Source: Mesorhizobium sp. dw_380 (GTDB taxonomy: Bacteria > Pseudomonadota > Alphaproteobacteria > Rhizobiales > Rhizobiaceae). From it: DNA of 64,000 bases. Of this stretch, positions 1-12,006 are shown one piece after another. The stretch spans positions 1-64,000 of the forward strand of contig NZ_JAFFIW010000027.1 in assembly GCF_018588885.1 (NCBI RefSeq). The letters are read 5' to 3'. Numbering within the stretch: position 1 is the stretch's first letter; each line of letters begins with the position of its first letter. Position numbers and translations under genes: made by a program. The notes beneath the pieces are model-generated. The model did no database searches, was not told the origin of the DNA, and was given only the letters and a program-made list of their open reading frames with translations.

Positions 1-7
1 CTTAGCC

Positions 8-1240
8 TTAGACGTTGATTGAATTTTGCCCGAGGTACGATGCCAGATGATCGCTGAGATCACGCGCGTCGTCGCCAGCGCCGTCGATCAGAGCAGACTT
101 GCGGCGGCGCAGAAACTGCGTCCCCATCAGGTACAGGCCCGGATGTTCCACTACACCGCCGTCGTGACGGACGTGGCCCTTGCGGTCGAAGACCGGCAGT
201 TCCAGCCAGGAGTAGTCCGGCCGGTAGCCGGTGGCCCAGATGATCGTCCTGATAGCGCCTCCGGTAAGGTTGAGGCCGAGCGGCGGGTTGTCCTCGACAC
301 GGGTCGGCGGCAGGCGATCCGGCGGCCCGACCGTAGCGTCAAGGCCGTTGGCGCGCGCCCATTCGTCGATGAGGTCGAGCAGCCGGGCCATCTTGAGGTC
401 GGAAAGCGCGCACATGTTGCGCAACGACCCTGCAAACTGGGCCTTGCCGTCTTCGGTGATGCCGGCCAGGCGGCCGATGAGCCTGACGCCGAGGTCGACC
501 AACGCATTGAGGTCGAGGGTTGTGCGGTCGGGTGTGCCGGCAAGCTGCAGCGAAGGAACCCGTCGCGCCCGCCTGATGTCGTCCACCTCGTCGTAACGCT
601 CGTCGAGCACGCCGGCGGCGTCCATCCACCATTCCAGGTCCTTGCCGCGATAGACGCGGGGCGCCCGGATGTGCTCGCCCACCGACAGGGTCACTTGACG
701 CCCCGAACGCTGCAGCTCCTGTGCGAGCTGGGTGCCGCTCGACGACGCGCCCACCACCATCACGCCACCGTCGGCGACCTGACGCGGATTGCGGTAGGAC
801 TGTGCCGTCAGCATGGCGACCGACGGCGGCACGCGGCTGGCGACGTCGGGCAGGCGCGCGATGTTGCACGCGCCCGACGCCAGCACGACGGTCCGACACC
901 GCCACTCGCCGCGGTCCGTGCGCACAAGATATCCCGCCCCGTCGCTGCGAACCGAGGTAACGGTCGTGTGGGTTCTGACCGGAGCCGAGATCGCCTTGGC
1001 ATAGTTCCCGAGGAAGTCGATCACCTCAGGCATCGTCCGGTAGCCGTCGGGATCGTCGCCGTCATAGCGGAAGCCCGGCAGCCGGCTCTGCCAGTTCGGG
1101 GTGAGCAGCCGCAGCGAATCCCATCGCTCGGTGCGCCAAGTATGGGCGATCTCGCCGCGCTCCAGCAGCACATGGTCGATAGAGCGCTCCGCGAGGCAGC
1201 GGCTCATCGCGAGCCCCGCGTGCCCTGCGCCGACGATCAC
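8..1240 (-). CDS. FAD-dependent NAD(P)H oxidoreductase, flavin monooxygenase-like
   Basis: Predicted cytoplasmic flavoprotein of 410 residues, resembling the CzcO/flavin-containing monooxygenase group that uses FAD and NAD(P)H. The N-terminus carries a dinucleotide-binding glycine motif (IVGAGHAG), and a second one (VVGASSSGTQ) lies near residue 163, as expected for the NADPH site. A late ATGYRPD motif fits the conserved ATG motif of these enzymes. The start is a GTG directly before the glycine motif; an in-frame stop lies ten codons upstream and no ATG intervenes, so the start is short but forced. It lies 59 bases downstream of the OsmC gene on the same strand and may be cotranscribed. The substrate cannot be told from sequence. 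Confidence 0.8.
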   Translation of the reverse strand: MIVGAGHAGLAMSRCLAERSIDHVLLERGEIAHTWRTERWDSLRLLTPNWQSRLPGFRYDGDDPDGYRTMPEVIDFLGNYAKAISAPVRTHTTVTSVRSDGAGYLVRTDRGEWRCRTVVLASGACNIARLPDVASRVPPSVAMLTAQSYRNPRQVADGGVMVVGASSSGTQLAQELQRSGRQVTLSVGEHIRAPRVYRGKDLEWWMDAAGVLDERYDEVDDIRRARRVPSLQLAGTPDRTTLDLNALVDLGVRLIGRLAGITEDGKAQFAGSLRNMCALSDLKMARLLDLIDEWARANGLDATVGPPDRLPPTRVEDNPPLGLNLTGGAIRTIIWATGYRPDYSWLELPVFDRKGHVRHDGGVVEHPGLYLMGTQFLRRRKSALIDGAGDDARDLSDHLASYLGQNSINV

Positions 1241-1299
1241 TGTGGTGACGGAACTAATCGCGCCCTCTCATCAGGAGAGTCTACGGCTCGTAGCGCCTT

Positions 1300-1857
1300 T
1301 CAATTCACCACGACCGTGACGTTCGTCGGATTGGTGACAATGTCATAGACCGCCGATCGCTTCTGCGACTGAGCCACGAGAGCCTCGATGTCCTCGGGCT
1401 TGGCGTCGGCGTCGATGTTGTACTTCACCGTGATGCCGCTGAAGCCGTTGCGGACGTCGCTGTCGATACCAAGTATGCCCGCAATATCCATGTCGCCTTC
1501 GATGGTCGCCTTCACCGACTTCAACTGGATGTTCCGGTTCTGGGCGACCGCGGCGATGCCGGCGGTCAGGCAACTGGCCAGCCCGACCAGCACGTATTCG
1601 ACAGGCGTGGCGCCCTGATCCAGCGAAGCGAAGACCTCCGGATGGTCGGCATCGAATGCGAAGGTGGTCTTGCGATGCTGATCCTGACCGAGACCGTAAA
1701 AACTCTCGACCGTCGAATGGCTGTGAGTGCCGTCCTTCCATTCACAGGCCGCGCGCCACTTGAACTGCGCAGCCTCCGGGGCGTTGGTAAGCGCTTCTTT
1801 TGCGGCGAGCAGCGCCTCTACGTTAACGCCATTGTTTGCCTGTACTTCGGAAGCCAT
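1300..1857 (-). CDS. OsmC/Ohr-family peroxiredoxin-like protein
   Basis: A 185-residue protein of the OsmC family, small cytoplasmic thiol peroxidases that reduce organic hydroperoxides. The segment VEYVLVGLASCLTAGIAA carries the conserved second cysteine of the family, and the upstream part (ACEWKDGTHS) has the usual OsmC beta-strand pattern. I chose the ATG at 1857 rather than a longer frame because GGGAGG lies nine bases before it. The position of the first redox cysteine is unclear: the only earlier cysteine is in ACEWKDG, so this may belong to the YhfA-like branch instead of true Ohr. It precedes the flavin oxidoreductase on the same strand. Confidence 0.85.
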   Translation of the reverse strand: MASEVQANNGVNVEALLAAKEALTNAPEAAQFKWRAACEWKDGTHSHSTVESFYGLGQDQHRKTTFAFDADHPEVFASLDQGATPVEYVLVGLASCLTAGIAAVAQNRNIQLKSVKATIEGDMDIAGILGIDSDVRNGFSGITVKYNIDADAKPEDIEALVAQSQKRSAVYDIVTNPTNVTVVVN

Positions 1858-2243
1858 AATTATTATCCTCCCTACCTTGCACTGGCTCAAAAACCCGACC
1901 GATTCCACTGACCTCCCGATCAGATTTCACCATGGCGCGGCATGCTATGGGTCGCGAAGCGTTTCTTCAAGTTGTTTCCGCAGCGGAATGTTCGCCCTCG
2001 TGTACCGAGTTGCGCCTTTGCAGGCTCTTGGCGCGACCACGACCTTCAGCGTGGTCAATTGCAGTGTCTGCTTCCGGGCGGAGGCAAAGTTCGCCACTAT
2101 GGCCGACATAGGCACAAAGCTGCCGTTCGCGTCGTGGAAAACATACGTCGGCCTCGTATCAGACTTTCCCGTTCCCCACAGGTCTTTGCGGCACCGAGAC
2201 AGGTCCATCACGCCCTACACTGTAGAAAATATCGCAGGGTCTC

Positions 2244-2417
2244 CGAGTGGGGGGAAAGGCGGTAGCGCTCTACCGACTCGAACCCCAAATGAGTATTTCG
2301 ATCAAGTTTGCACCACTGCGGATCCACACATCCCAACTTCCTTCATAAGCGTGCGCAATTCCGCTGGAGGCACAAGGCAGAAAGTTCGAAAAGCTTCCAA
2401 GAACCCCAGCCAAACTG
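2244..2417. repeat. Dispersed intergenic repeat mosaic, copy 1
   Basis: Two parts. Bases 2244-2267 hold a G-run followed by AAAGGCGGTAGCGC, found again at 28266-28288 with one base length difference. Bases 2277-2417 align with 15759-15897, sharing CTCGAACCCC at the left, then scattered matches, TGGAGGC, and TTCGAAAAGCTTCCA near the right end. By eye the identity is roughly three quarters. Neither copy encodes an evident protein. Confidence 0.65.
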
Positions 2418-2615
2418 GATGTCTCTTAGACAACGTGGCTCCATGACTTCATCCGTTGCCGCAGCTGCCGTTGTTTCTGCTAATAAATCAAAAGGTTGCC
2501 TGAACTCTGTTCGAACTTTGCCCTAATGCCACTTATAGTTCGACAGCATGATCGCAAAAAGGATGAGCAAGAGACTCGCGTCATCCAACCGTCACGCTTC
2601 CTGGGAAAATGGACG

Positions 2616-2640
2616 AAGACCGGCGCGAGGTGCCGGTCTT
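2616..2640 (-). terminator. Hairpin terminator downstream of the phasin gene
   Basis: A perfect 9-bp stem, AAGACCGGC against GCCGGTCTT with a 7-base loop, lies 45 bases past the phasin stop. No long T-run follows on the minus strand, so it may end transcription inefficiently or serve both directions. Confidence 0.65.
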
Positions 2641-2684
2641 CCTATAGCGGTCAGCGAAGGAGGTGCTCTGGTTGCGTGAAGCAG

Positions 2685-3146
2685 TCAGACCGCCTTGAGC
2701 TCCTTCAAGGCCTTGTCGAAGGCGGACTTGATCGGCCTGGATACGTCCTCGACGGCTTTGGTTGTAACGGCTTGGAGTTCCTTGGCCTGCTCGACGGCCG
2801 TTTCAACCTGCTTGCGGACGAAGGCGGTTTGCAGTTCAACGAATTCGGAAGGCGACTTAACGGCAACTAGGACTTCAAAGTGCGAGAAGGCGGCTTCAGT
2901 ATTGGCGCGCAGAACGGCAATTGTCTTCAGCGACAAATCGCTGCCAAAGGCTTTGGCGGTTTCGAAGCTCGACTCGAGAGCCTTCTGGGCGTCATCAGAG
3001 CCCGCATTGAACTTGGCAAGAACTTCTTTTGACTGTTCGACGCCCTTTTCAGCGGCAGCGCGGAACTCGGCCGCAGCCTTGGACGGATCGAAGGTCGGCA
3101 AGGCGGTGCCTTCGATGATATCAGGGGTTTTTTCAGCGGTGGACAT
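2685..3146 (-). CDS. Phasin family protein (polyhydroxyalkanoate granule coat)
   Basis: A 153-residue, alanine- and lysine-rich, mostly helical protein matching the short alphaproteobacterial phasins that coat polyhydroxybutyrate granules. Typical segments are the AAAEFRAAAEKGVEQSKE stretch, the FETAKAFGSDLSLKTI core and the FVELQTAFVRKQVETAVEQ amphipathic helix. I prefer the ATG at 3146 over the one nine bases upstream because AGGA then sits eight bases away, whereas the upstream ATG directly abuts it. A TGC-rich sequence, TTTTGTGCGCTGCACC at 3221-3234, lies about 75 bases upstream and loosely resembles PhaR-type phasin operators. That regulatory link is inference. A hairpin terminator follows the gene. 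Confidence 0.88.
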   Translation of the reverse strand: MSTAEKTPDIIEGTALPTFDPSKAAAEFRAAAEKGVEQSKEVLAKFNAGSDDAQKALESSFETAKAFGSDLSLKTIAVLRANTEAAFSHFEVLVAVKSPSEFVELQTAFVRKQVETAVEQAKELQAVTTKAVEDVSRPIKSAFDKALKELKAV

Positions 3147-4089
3147 GGTTTCCATCCTTCAGTGGGCAGCCCCAAAACGCCTCGTCAATTTATGAGACCG
3201 ACTCGACCCGATAGCAATGTTTTTGTGCGCTGCACCATGAATTTCTTCCCTTGCGGTAACCAAGAGCTGAAGGCACTATCTGCGTGTCACATCATGTCAG
3301 GCACGTCCTATCGACCGACCTGGCGGGACGGAGACGCTTCGCCTCCGGCCCGCCGTCGGCAATCACCATCGCTACGAGAGCGATGCAACTCCCACCGAGC
3401 CTCTCGAGTTCGAAGCGACGTTGGTCTTGGGCGCGGTGAAAAGGCAGCAGGAACTGCCGTTTAAAATGGTTGAGACGGAAGGCACCACCACTGAGTGGCC
3501 GCCTTTCAATCGCCTGTCTAGTCAGAGCCTCTATCTCTCAGATTCGGCAGCGCTTTCGTCTTGCCTGACAACTCCGATCGTCAGACTGCTGGGGGACCAG
3601 CCGACGAAAGCCGTCATCGCCGCATTGGATGGGGAGAGGACGGCAATGCGCTCCAACAGTGCGGCGGCGCGTATGCGGGTTGCGAATTTGACCTGAGACC
3701 CTTGTTCCCACCAGTTCAATGGAGAGTCCGGAGTTTCATTGCTCCGATACCATTCTCTGGACCGCAGGAAGGTAGAGTTTCCCGGCTTTTTCACGATGGC
3801 GGGCTGGCAGCGCCATGGGGATTTATCAACGGTATCGGAACCTCGTGTCCTATTGCGGGGCCGAGGGCACGGGCACCGGCGATCGGCCAGACCGAAGGGC
3901 ATGGCGGTCGGTCATAGTACGCGGCTGGCGCGAACCGAACCAGCCAGTCGCGCGCCGGCAACTGGTCGGGTGTGGCGACGAGAAGGGCCTCGGCCATTGC
4001 ACCGTTCTCGTCCAGCGCGGCCGCGCGATAACAAGACCGCGCAGGGTCGCGATAAACATTGACGCCGGGCACGTGAGTCCGCAGTGCAG
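3147..4089. other. Noncoding region between phasin and metH
   Basis: About 940 bases without a supported intact gene. The left part is the phasin leader. The part next to metH holds a possible decayed coding fragment (3791-4072, minus strand). I see no tRNA or insertion sequence. Confidence 0.5.
3791..4072 (-). pseudogene. Possible remnant of an assimilatory nitrate reductase C-terminal region
   Basis: Read on the minus strand, residues such as YRDPARSCYRAAALDENG followed by LPARDWLVRF recall the stretch before the C-terminal iron-sulfur module of alphaproteobacterial NasA enzymes, where a PxRxWL motif is common. The resemblance stops after about 50 residues and nothing else of such an enzyme is present. 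No ribosome binding site is seen. Chance similarity remains possible. Confidence 0.22.
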
Positions 4090-7884
<3,795 letters not shown>

Positions 7885-7910
7885 AAGCGACGCTCTTCAT
7901 TCTCGATACG

Positions 7911-7928
7911 ACATGATTGGTATCATGT
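7911..7928. promoter_or_regulatory. Inverted repeat upstream of metH, box 1
   Basis: ACATGAT and ATCATGT are 7-bp arms separated by TGGT, 27 bases upstream of the metH start. It lies directly beside a second, longer palindrome. Its binding protein is unknown. Confidence 0.5.
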
Positions 7929-7929
7929 C

Positions 7930-7949
7930 ACATAAAGACATCTTTATGT
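7930..7949. promoter_or_regulatory. Inverted repeat upstream of metH, box 2, possible SAM/SAH-regulator operator
   Basis: ACATAAAGACATCTTTATGT has perfect 9-bp arms around CA, about 45 bases upstream of the metH start. AT-rich palindromes containing AAAGA/TCTTT of this kind have been proposed as operators of ArsR-type regulators of methionine and S-adenosylhomocysteine metabolism in alphaproteobacteria. The palindrome is seen directly; the regulator is inference. Confidence 0.6.
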
Positions 7950-8187
7950 CAACATATGTTGTTAGGCCGAAAGGCTCTCAGGTCATGACTGCAAGCGTCA
8001 AACTAACCGCGTAGTGTGAACAGGCGCCATAGCGTGACCCCACCCGCCACTGAGATTGCAATGGCTTATCGTGCCGATCAGCGCGGAGACCCCACGCCGA
8101 TTGACATACGGCTTTGCCGGTATGCGATCATGAAGGTCTGGGTTCTTCAGACGGCTGCGCCGAGGCATGGAATATCGCGTCGGTATG

Positions 8188-8210
8188 TTGACCTTCCAGT
8201 AACTGGAAGG
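8188..8210 (+). promoter_or_regulatory. CueR-type promoter and operator
   Basis: TTGACC overlaps the perfect inverted repeat CCTTCCAG-TAA-CTGGAAGG (8192-8210). This is the classic MerR/CueR arrangement, with the dyad filling a stretched spacer between -35 and -10. It lies 31 bases before the ATG of the broken cueR. No good TATAAT-like box stands at the expected distance. Confidence 0.75.
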
Positions 8211-8241
8211 CCATCCTCCTTACAAAAGGAGATTTTCAGGC

Positions 8242-8639
8242 ATGAACATCGGCATGCATCCGAACGCTCAGGCCTGCCGGCGAAGACGATCCGCTACTAC
8301 GAGGATATCAGCTTAGTGCGCCCGACCCGCACCGGCAATGGGTATCGCGACTATTCGGTCGCCGACATCCACCGTCTGCGCTTCCTGCAGCGCGCGGGCA
8401 GCCTCGGCTTTTCGGCCGACGAGTGCCGGCAGCTCCTGTCGCTCTACCACGACCGGGACCCCGAGAGCGCAGACGTCAAGGCGATCGCCGAAGTGAAGGT
8501 GGCCGAGATCGACTGCAAGATCGCCGAACTGGCCGGCTTGCGCCATGCACTGCATCATCTGGTCGAGCACTGCCAACGGGACGGGCAGCCGGATTGCCTG
8601 ATCATCGACGATCTGGCCGGAGAAGGCATGGTGCATTGA
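8242..8639 (+). pseudogene. cueR: Frameshifted Cu(I)-responsive MerR-family regulator CueR
   Basis: The body encodes a CueR/HmrR-type regulator that activates copper export genes: KTIRYYEDI and GYRDYS form the winged helix, a long dimerisation helix follows, and a C-terminal pair of cysteines (EHCQRDGQPDC) matches the Cu(I) loop. The natural start is ATG at 8242 with AAAGGAG nine bases upstream, giving MNIGM, but the body (SERSGLPAKT onward) is in another frame. A single base is missing around 8254-8258, between codons 5 and 6. The only frame continuous with the body extends upstream through the operator and has no ribosome binding site. Either the gene is inactive or the base is a sequencing error. 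No copA gene is adjacent. Confidence 0.78.
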
Positions 8640-8723
8640 GGCGGGGCGGCACTGCTGGGCGCCGGCCTGCGGCGCACGGTTCAACGATATCGGCGCAATC
8701 CAGACAGTTCACGAAACGCAAAA

Positions 8724-8750
8724 AGCCGCCTCGGTTAGACCGAGACGGCT
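8724..8750 (-). terminator. Rho-independent terminator of the GntR gene
   Basis: A 12-bp stem with one mismatch and a TAG loop, followed on the minus strand by five T residues. It lies about 150 bases past the stop of the GntR regulator and may also end readthrough from cueR. Confidence 0.8.
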
Positions 8751-8897
8751 AGCGTATTATGACAGAAGTGGTTGCGGGACACACGACCGCCAATACCGAC
8801 ATTCGCTTCGCAGCAACAGATGGCAGTAAAGGACGCGGTCGTGGCGCAGCATTGCCGGCCTCCGGCGGCTGCTCGGATGCAGGATTGCCGTCCCGCT

Positions 8898-9605
8898 CTA
8901 CGGACGAAGCAAGTCCGAGAGGATGTCCGACTTCTCTATTTTGTCCGTGAGGTCGAGCCCTGATAGGAGGTCGACAAGATGGCTGTTCATCAGTTCGGCC
9001 GCTTGGGAACTACGCCCGGCTTCGATTGCATCGACCAGCGCGTGATGGGCGTGTTTCTCACAGGTCGCGTCGCGCCTTTTCCAATAGAGCGCGATGATGA
9101 GGGAAGAATGGGAGACAAGGTCGCGAACGAAGTTGGTGAACACCGAGTGTGCGGCGATCTCGGCAATGGCAACGTGGAAACGTGCCGAAAGCATGATCGC
9201 CTCGCTGTCTCGGCCGGCGTGAAGTGCCTCATGCTCCTTCTCGAGATGCCGCCGTAACTGTGCAATGTCGCTTGGTACTGCTGCGTTGGCGGCTAGCCAA
9301 GCCACTTTGGGTTCGATCAGCGCCCGTGCCTCGAACACCTCGCGCGCCTCAACCTTCGACGGCTGAGCCACGAACGCACCCCGGTTCGGCTCCAGCCGCG
9401 CCAACCGGTCATGAGCCAGAGCTTGCAGGGCCGCACGAATGACGGTGCGGCTCACCGAATAGATCGACGCCAACTCGTCTTCCGGCAGCTTTGTGCCTGG
9501 GGCGAGACGATGACTGACGATGGCATCTCTCAGACCATAGTAGATCGGCGACCAGCGGGCTGCCGGCTTTTCGTCGCGGTCTTCTTCTCTGAGCACTGTC
9601 AACAT
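8898..9605 (-). CDS. GntR-family (FadR/FCD subfamily) transcriptional regulator
   Basis: A 235-residue DNA-binding regulator. The N-terminal winged helix has LPEDELASIYSVSRTVIRAALQ, with the usual recognition helix and an R-x-A/P-x-LxxL pattern. The C-terminal helical FCD domain carries ligand and metal-type residues (EARALIEP, RFHVAIAEIA, HHALVDAIEAG). The ATG at 9605 is chosen; a TTG nine bases upstream would add three residues. It lies next to, and on the same strand as, a hydantoin-racemase-like gene and a branched-chain-type importer, so it is the likely local repressor. A palindrome matching FadR-type operators lies in front of the importer's binding-protein gene at 15248. Confidence 0.88.
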   Translation of the reverse strand: MLTVLREEDRDEKPAARWSPIYYGLRDAIVSHRLAPGTKLPEDELASIYSVSRTVIRAALQALAHDRLARLEPNRGAFVAQPSKVEAREVFEARALIEPKVAWLAANAAVPSDIAQLRRHLEKEHEALHAGRDSEAIMLSARFHVAIAEIAAHSVFTNFVRDLVSHSSLIIALYWKRRDATCEKHAHHALVDAIEAGRSSQAAELMNSHLVDLLSGLDLTDKIEKSDILSDLLRP

Positions 9606-9735
9606 GCTTTTCAATGCGCAGGCACGACATTGCCTGATTTATCCCAAACCGCTCAACGGTCGATGCAATCTAGTATCGCTTGCACGGCGGTCAATCCCGG
9701 GACACAGGATCTCAATGCGTGAGGCCAGGCGCGTT

Positions 9736-10494
9736 CTAGATCGGCGATATAACTGTTGCGTCAGCGCGAGCCGGAGACAGCGATTCGTAGATGCCCGAAA
9801 ACCGCTTGCCAAGCGGAGCGGCATAGCCGCCAACCTTCGACGTCCTCAGACCGACCCGGAACAGGCTTTCCGCCAAGGTGATCGCACAGGCGACGCCGTC
9901 GAGCACGGGAACGCCGTGTTCCTGCGACAGGCTGTTCGCCAGATCAGCCATCCCCGCGCAACCGAGGACGATCGCCTCCGCCCTGTCATCGCGAACGGCG
10001 CGCGCGATCTCTTCCGAGATCCTGTGCCTTGCATCCGAGCCCGGCAGTTCCAGATCGAGCACGGCAACCTCCGACGACCTGACCTTGGCGCAGCGCGACG
10101 CGAGGCCATATTTCACCAGGTTGTGTTCGATCGCGGGAACGGAGCGGGCGAGCGTCGTCACCACGCTGAACTTGCCGGCGACAAGGCTGGCAAGGTGGAA
10201 GGCGGCCTCGCCGATGCCGATGACCGGGGCCTCGGTCGCGCAACGAGCAGCGTCCAGCCCGGTATCGTCGAAACACGCGATGACATAGGCGTCGATGGCC
10301 GCCGCTTTGTTCATTTCGGCGATGATCCCAGGGATGGCGAAGACTTCGTCGAAATAGCCTTCGATGCTCGGCGGACCGTCGCCAGGGTTGACCGAAATAA
10401 TTTCTGTCCCGGCAGAAGCAACGCTCACTGCGACCTTGCCAATTTTGGCGGTCATCGATGCGGTCGTGTTGGGATTGATGACGAGTATGCGCAT
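9736..10494 (-). CDS. Aspartate/hydantoin racemase family protein
   Basis: A 252-residue member of the Asp/Glu/hydantoin racemase superfamily, cofactor-independent enzymes that invert a stereocentre with two cysteines. The start RILVINPNTTASMT is typical of hydantoin racemase (HyuE). The two catalytic cysteines are seen in VIACFDDTGL near residue 90 and VLGCAGMADL near residue 190. It is ten bases downstream of livF in the importer operon. This points to uptake and racemisation of a hydantoin or related ureido/amino compound, although no hydantoinase or carbamoylase gene is in the window. Other members are allantoin or aspartate racemases, so the substrate stays open. Confidence 0.85.
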   Translation of the reverse strand: MRILVINPNTTASMTAKIGKVAVSVASAGTEIISVNPGDGPPSIEGYFDEVFAIPGIIAEMNKAAAIDAYVIACFDDTGLDAARCATEAPVIGIGEAAFHLASLVAGKFSVVTTLARSVPAIEHNLVKYGLASRCAKVRSSEVAVLDLELPGSDARHRISEEIARAVRDDRAEAIVLGCAGMADLANSLSQEHGVPVLDGVACAITLAESLFRVGLRTSKVGGYAAPLGKRFSGIYESLSPARADATVISPI

Positions 10495-10504
10495 GCGATC
10501 AGCC

Positions 10505-11227
10505 TCAAATCTCGCCGCCGAGATAAAGATGCTTGACCCGTTCGTCGGTCAGCAAATCAGCGGAGTTCCCATTCAGCGCGACGCTGCCGGTGGTCAGCGC
10601 ATAGGCGCGCTGCGAAATGCGCAGCGCCATGCGGGAGTTCTGCTCGACAAGCAGAACGCTGACCTTCTCGTCGCGATTGATCGCCACGATCGAGCGGGCA
10701 ATGTCCTGGACGAGCTTCGGCGCGACGCCCAGCGAGGGCTCGTCGAGCAGCAGCAGGCGCGGCCTGGCCATCAACGCGCGGCCGATTACCAGCATCTGCT
10801 GCTCGCCGCCGCTCATCGTACCGGCGGCTTGCGAATATCGCTCCTTGAGGCGGGGGAAGCGGCCGAGCACCATCTCCAGCGAGCCGACGATCTCGGCCTT
10901 GTCGGAGCGGGTGAAGGCGCCCATCAGGAGATTGTCCTTAACCGACATGTAAGGGAAGACGCGGCGCCCCTCTGGAACCATGGAGATGCCCATCTTGACG
11001 ATGGCATCAGGGGTGGCGCCGTCGATGCGTCGGCCGCTGTAGTGGATCTCGCCGGATTTGATCTTGCGCAGCCCGGTGATGGCGCGAAGGATCGACGATT
11101 TGCCGGCGCCGTTGGCACCGATCAGCGCGACGGTCTCGCCCTCGTTGACCTCGAGCGACACGCCTTTCAGCGCGTAGACGTGATCGTAGTAGAGTTCGAC
11201 ATTAGCAAATTTCAGGACCTGGTTCAT
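10505..11227 (-). CDS. livF: Branched-chain amino acid-type ABC importer, ATP-binding protein LivF
   Basis: A 240-residue cytoplasmic ATPase of the LivF type. Walker A (GANGAGKSS), signature MSGGEQQML and Walker B LLLLDEPSLG are all intact. Its start overlaps the livG stop by four bases (ATGA), indicating translational coupling. It works with LivG, LivM, LivH and the binding protein encoded upstream. The HAAT family takes up branched-chain amino acids, but also amides, urea and other small polar compounds, so the gene symbol gives the subunit type, not the substrate. Confidence 0.93.
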   Translation of the reverse strand: MNQVLKFANVELYYDHVYALKGVSLEVNEGETVALIGANGAGKSSILRAITGLRKIKSGEIHYSGRRIDGATPDAIVKMGISMVPEGRRVFPYMSVKDNLLMGAFTRSDKAEIVGSLEMVLGRFPRLKERYSQAAGTMSGGEQQMLVIGRALMARPRLLLLDEPSLGVAPKLVQDIARSIVAINRDEKVSVLLVEQNSRMALRISQRAYALTTGSVALNGNSADLLTDERVKHLYLGGEI

Positions 11228-12003
11228 AGGCCGATAGCCTCGTCTTCGCTGCCGAGATAAGCCTCGATCACCTTGTCGTTATTCTGGATTTCCGCCGGCG
11301 TTCCCTCTGCGATCTTCTGGCCGAAATTCAAGACGACGATGCGATCAGAAATCTTCATAACGGCAGGCATGTCGTGCTCGACCAGAAGGATGGTGAGGCC
11401 GAGCTCGCGCAACCGTCTAATCATCGCCACCATTCTCATCGTCTCGTCGTGGTTCATCCCGGCGAAAGGTTCGTCAAGCAGCAGGATCGACGGGTTCGTG
11501 GCGAGGCCGATGGCAATGCCGAGGGCCCGCAAGTGACCATGCGGCAAGTTTCGGGCGGTCTCTCCAGCGAGCGAGGAGAGGCCAAGCAGCACAAGAATTT
11601 CGTCGGCTGATGTACCGAAGGCTGCCTCGTCGGCCTTGGCCGCGCTCGTGCCGAGGAAGAAGCCAAGCAGGCTCGCCCTGGAGCGCAGATGGTGTGCGAT
11701 GATGACGTTCTCGCGCACGCTCATATTCTTAAAGATCGTCGTTTCCTGAAACGTCCGGACGACGCCTTTGCGCGCGGCGATGTGCGGCGCCTGGTCGGAG
11801 ATGCGCTCGCCCTTTAAGCGCACTTCGCCCGATGTCGGCCTGAGGAACGACGCGATCAGCTTGAAAAGTGTCGACTTGCCGGCGCCATTGGGACCGATGA
11901 CCGACAGAATCTCCTTCTCACGCACCGAGAAGGAAATATTGTTAACCGCAACGAGACCGCCGAAGCGTTTCGTCAGAGCCGAGACTTCGAGCAGATCGGC
12001 CAT
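11224..12003 (-). CDS. livG: Branched-chain amino acid-type ABC importer, ATP-binding protein LivG
   Basis: A 259-residue ATPase of the LivG type with Walker A GPNGAGKST, the LivG-specific insertion after the Q-loop (FQETTIFKNMSVRENV), and Walker B ILLLDEPFAG. The ABC signature reads LPHGHLR where LSYGQQR or similar is usual, keeping the glycine but losing the usual serine and glutamine; other LivG proteins also vary here. It begins three bases after the livM stop and its own stop overlaps livF. Confidence 0.92.
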   Translation of the reverse strand: MADLLEVSALTKRFGGLVAVNNISFSVREKEILSVIGPNGAGKSTLFKLIASFLRPTSGEVRLKGERISDQAPHIAARKGVVRTFQETTIFKNMSVRENVIIAHHLRSRASLLGFFLGTSAAKADEAAFGTSADEILVLLGLSSLAGETARNLPHGHLRALGIAIGLATNPSILLLDEPFAGMNHDETMRMVAMIRRLRELGLTILLVEHDMPAVMKISDRIVVLNFGQKIAEGTPAEIQNNDKVIEAYLGSEDEAIGL

Positions 12004-12006
12004 GGC

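Larger units (their letters stand above)
1858..2684. other. Noncoding region with dispersed-repeat sequence
   Basis: No convincing gene lies here: the open frames lack ribosome binding sites and recognisable protein features. The right half carries repeat sequence shared with the noncoding regions near 15.8 kb and 28.3 kb (annotated separately), and the phasin terminator lies at 2616-2640. Confidence 0.6.
7885..8187. other. metH upstream region, noncoding
   Basis: About 300 bases between metH and the cueR operator. It holds the two metH palindromes on the left; on the right I see no gene. A copper ATPase gene, the usual neighbour of a cueR-type regulator, is absent. Confidence 0.55.

Noticed and set aside
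26..1348. Long plus-strand open frame opposite the flavin oxidoreductase
   Set aside because: It is the antisense shadow of a gene with clear FAD motifs; its own translation has no recognisable domain or ribosome binding site.
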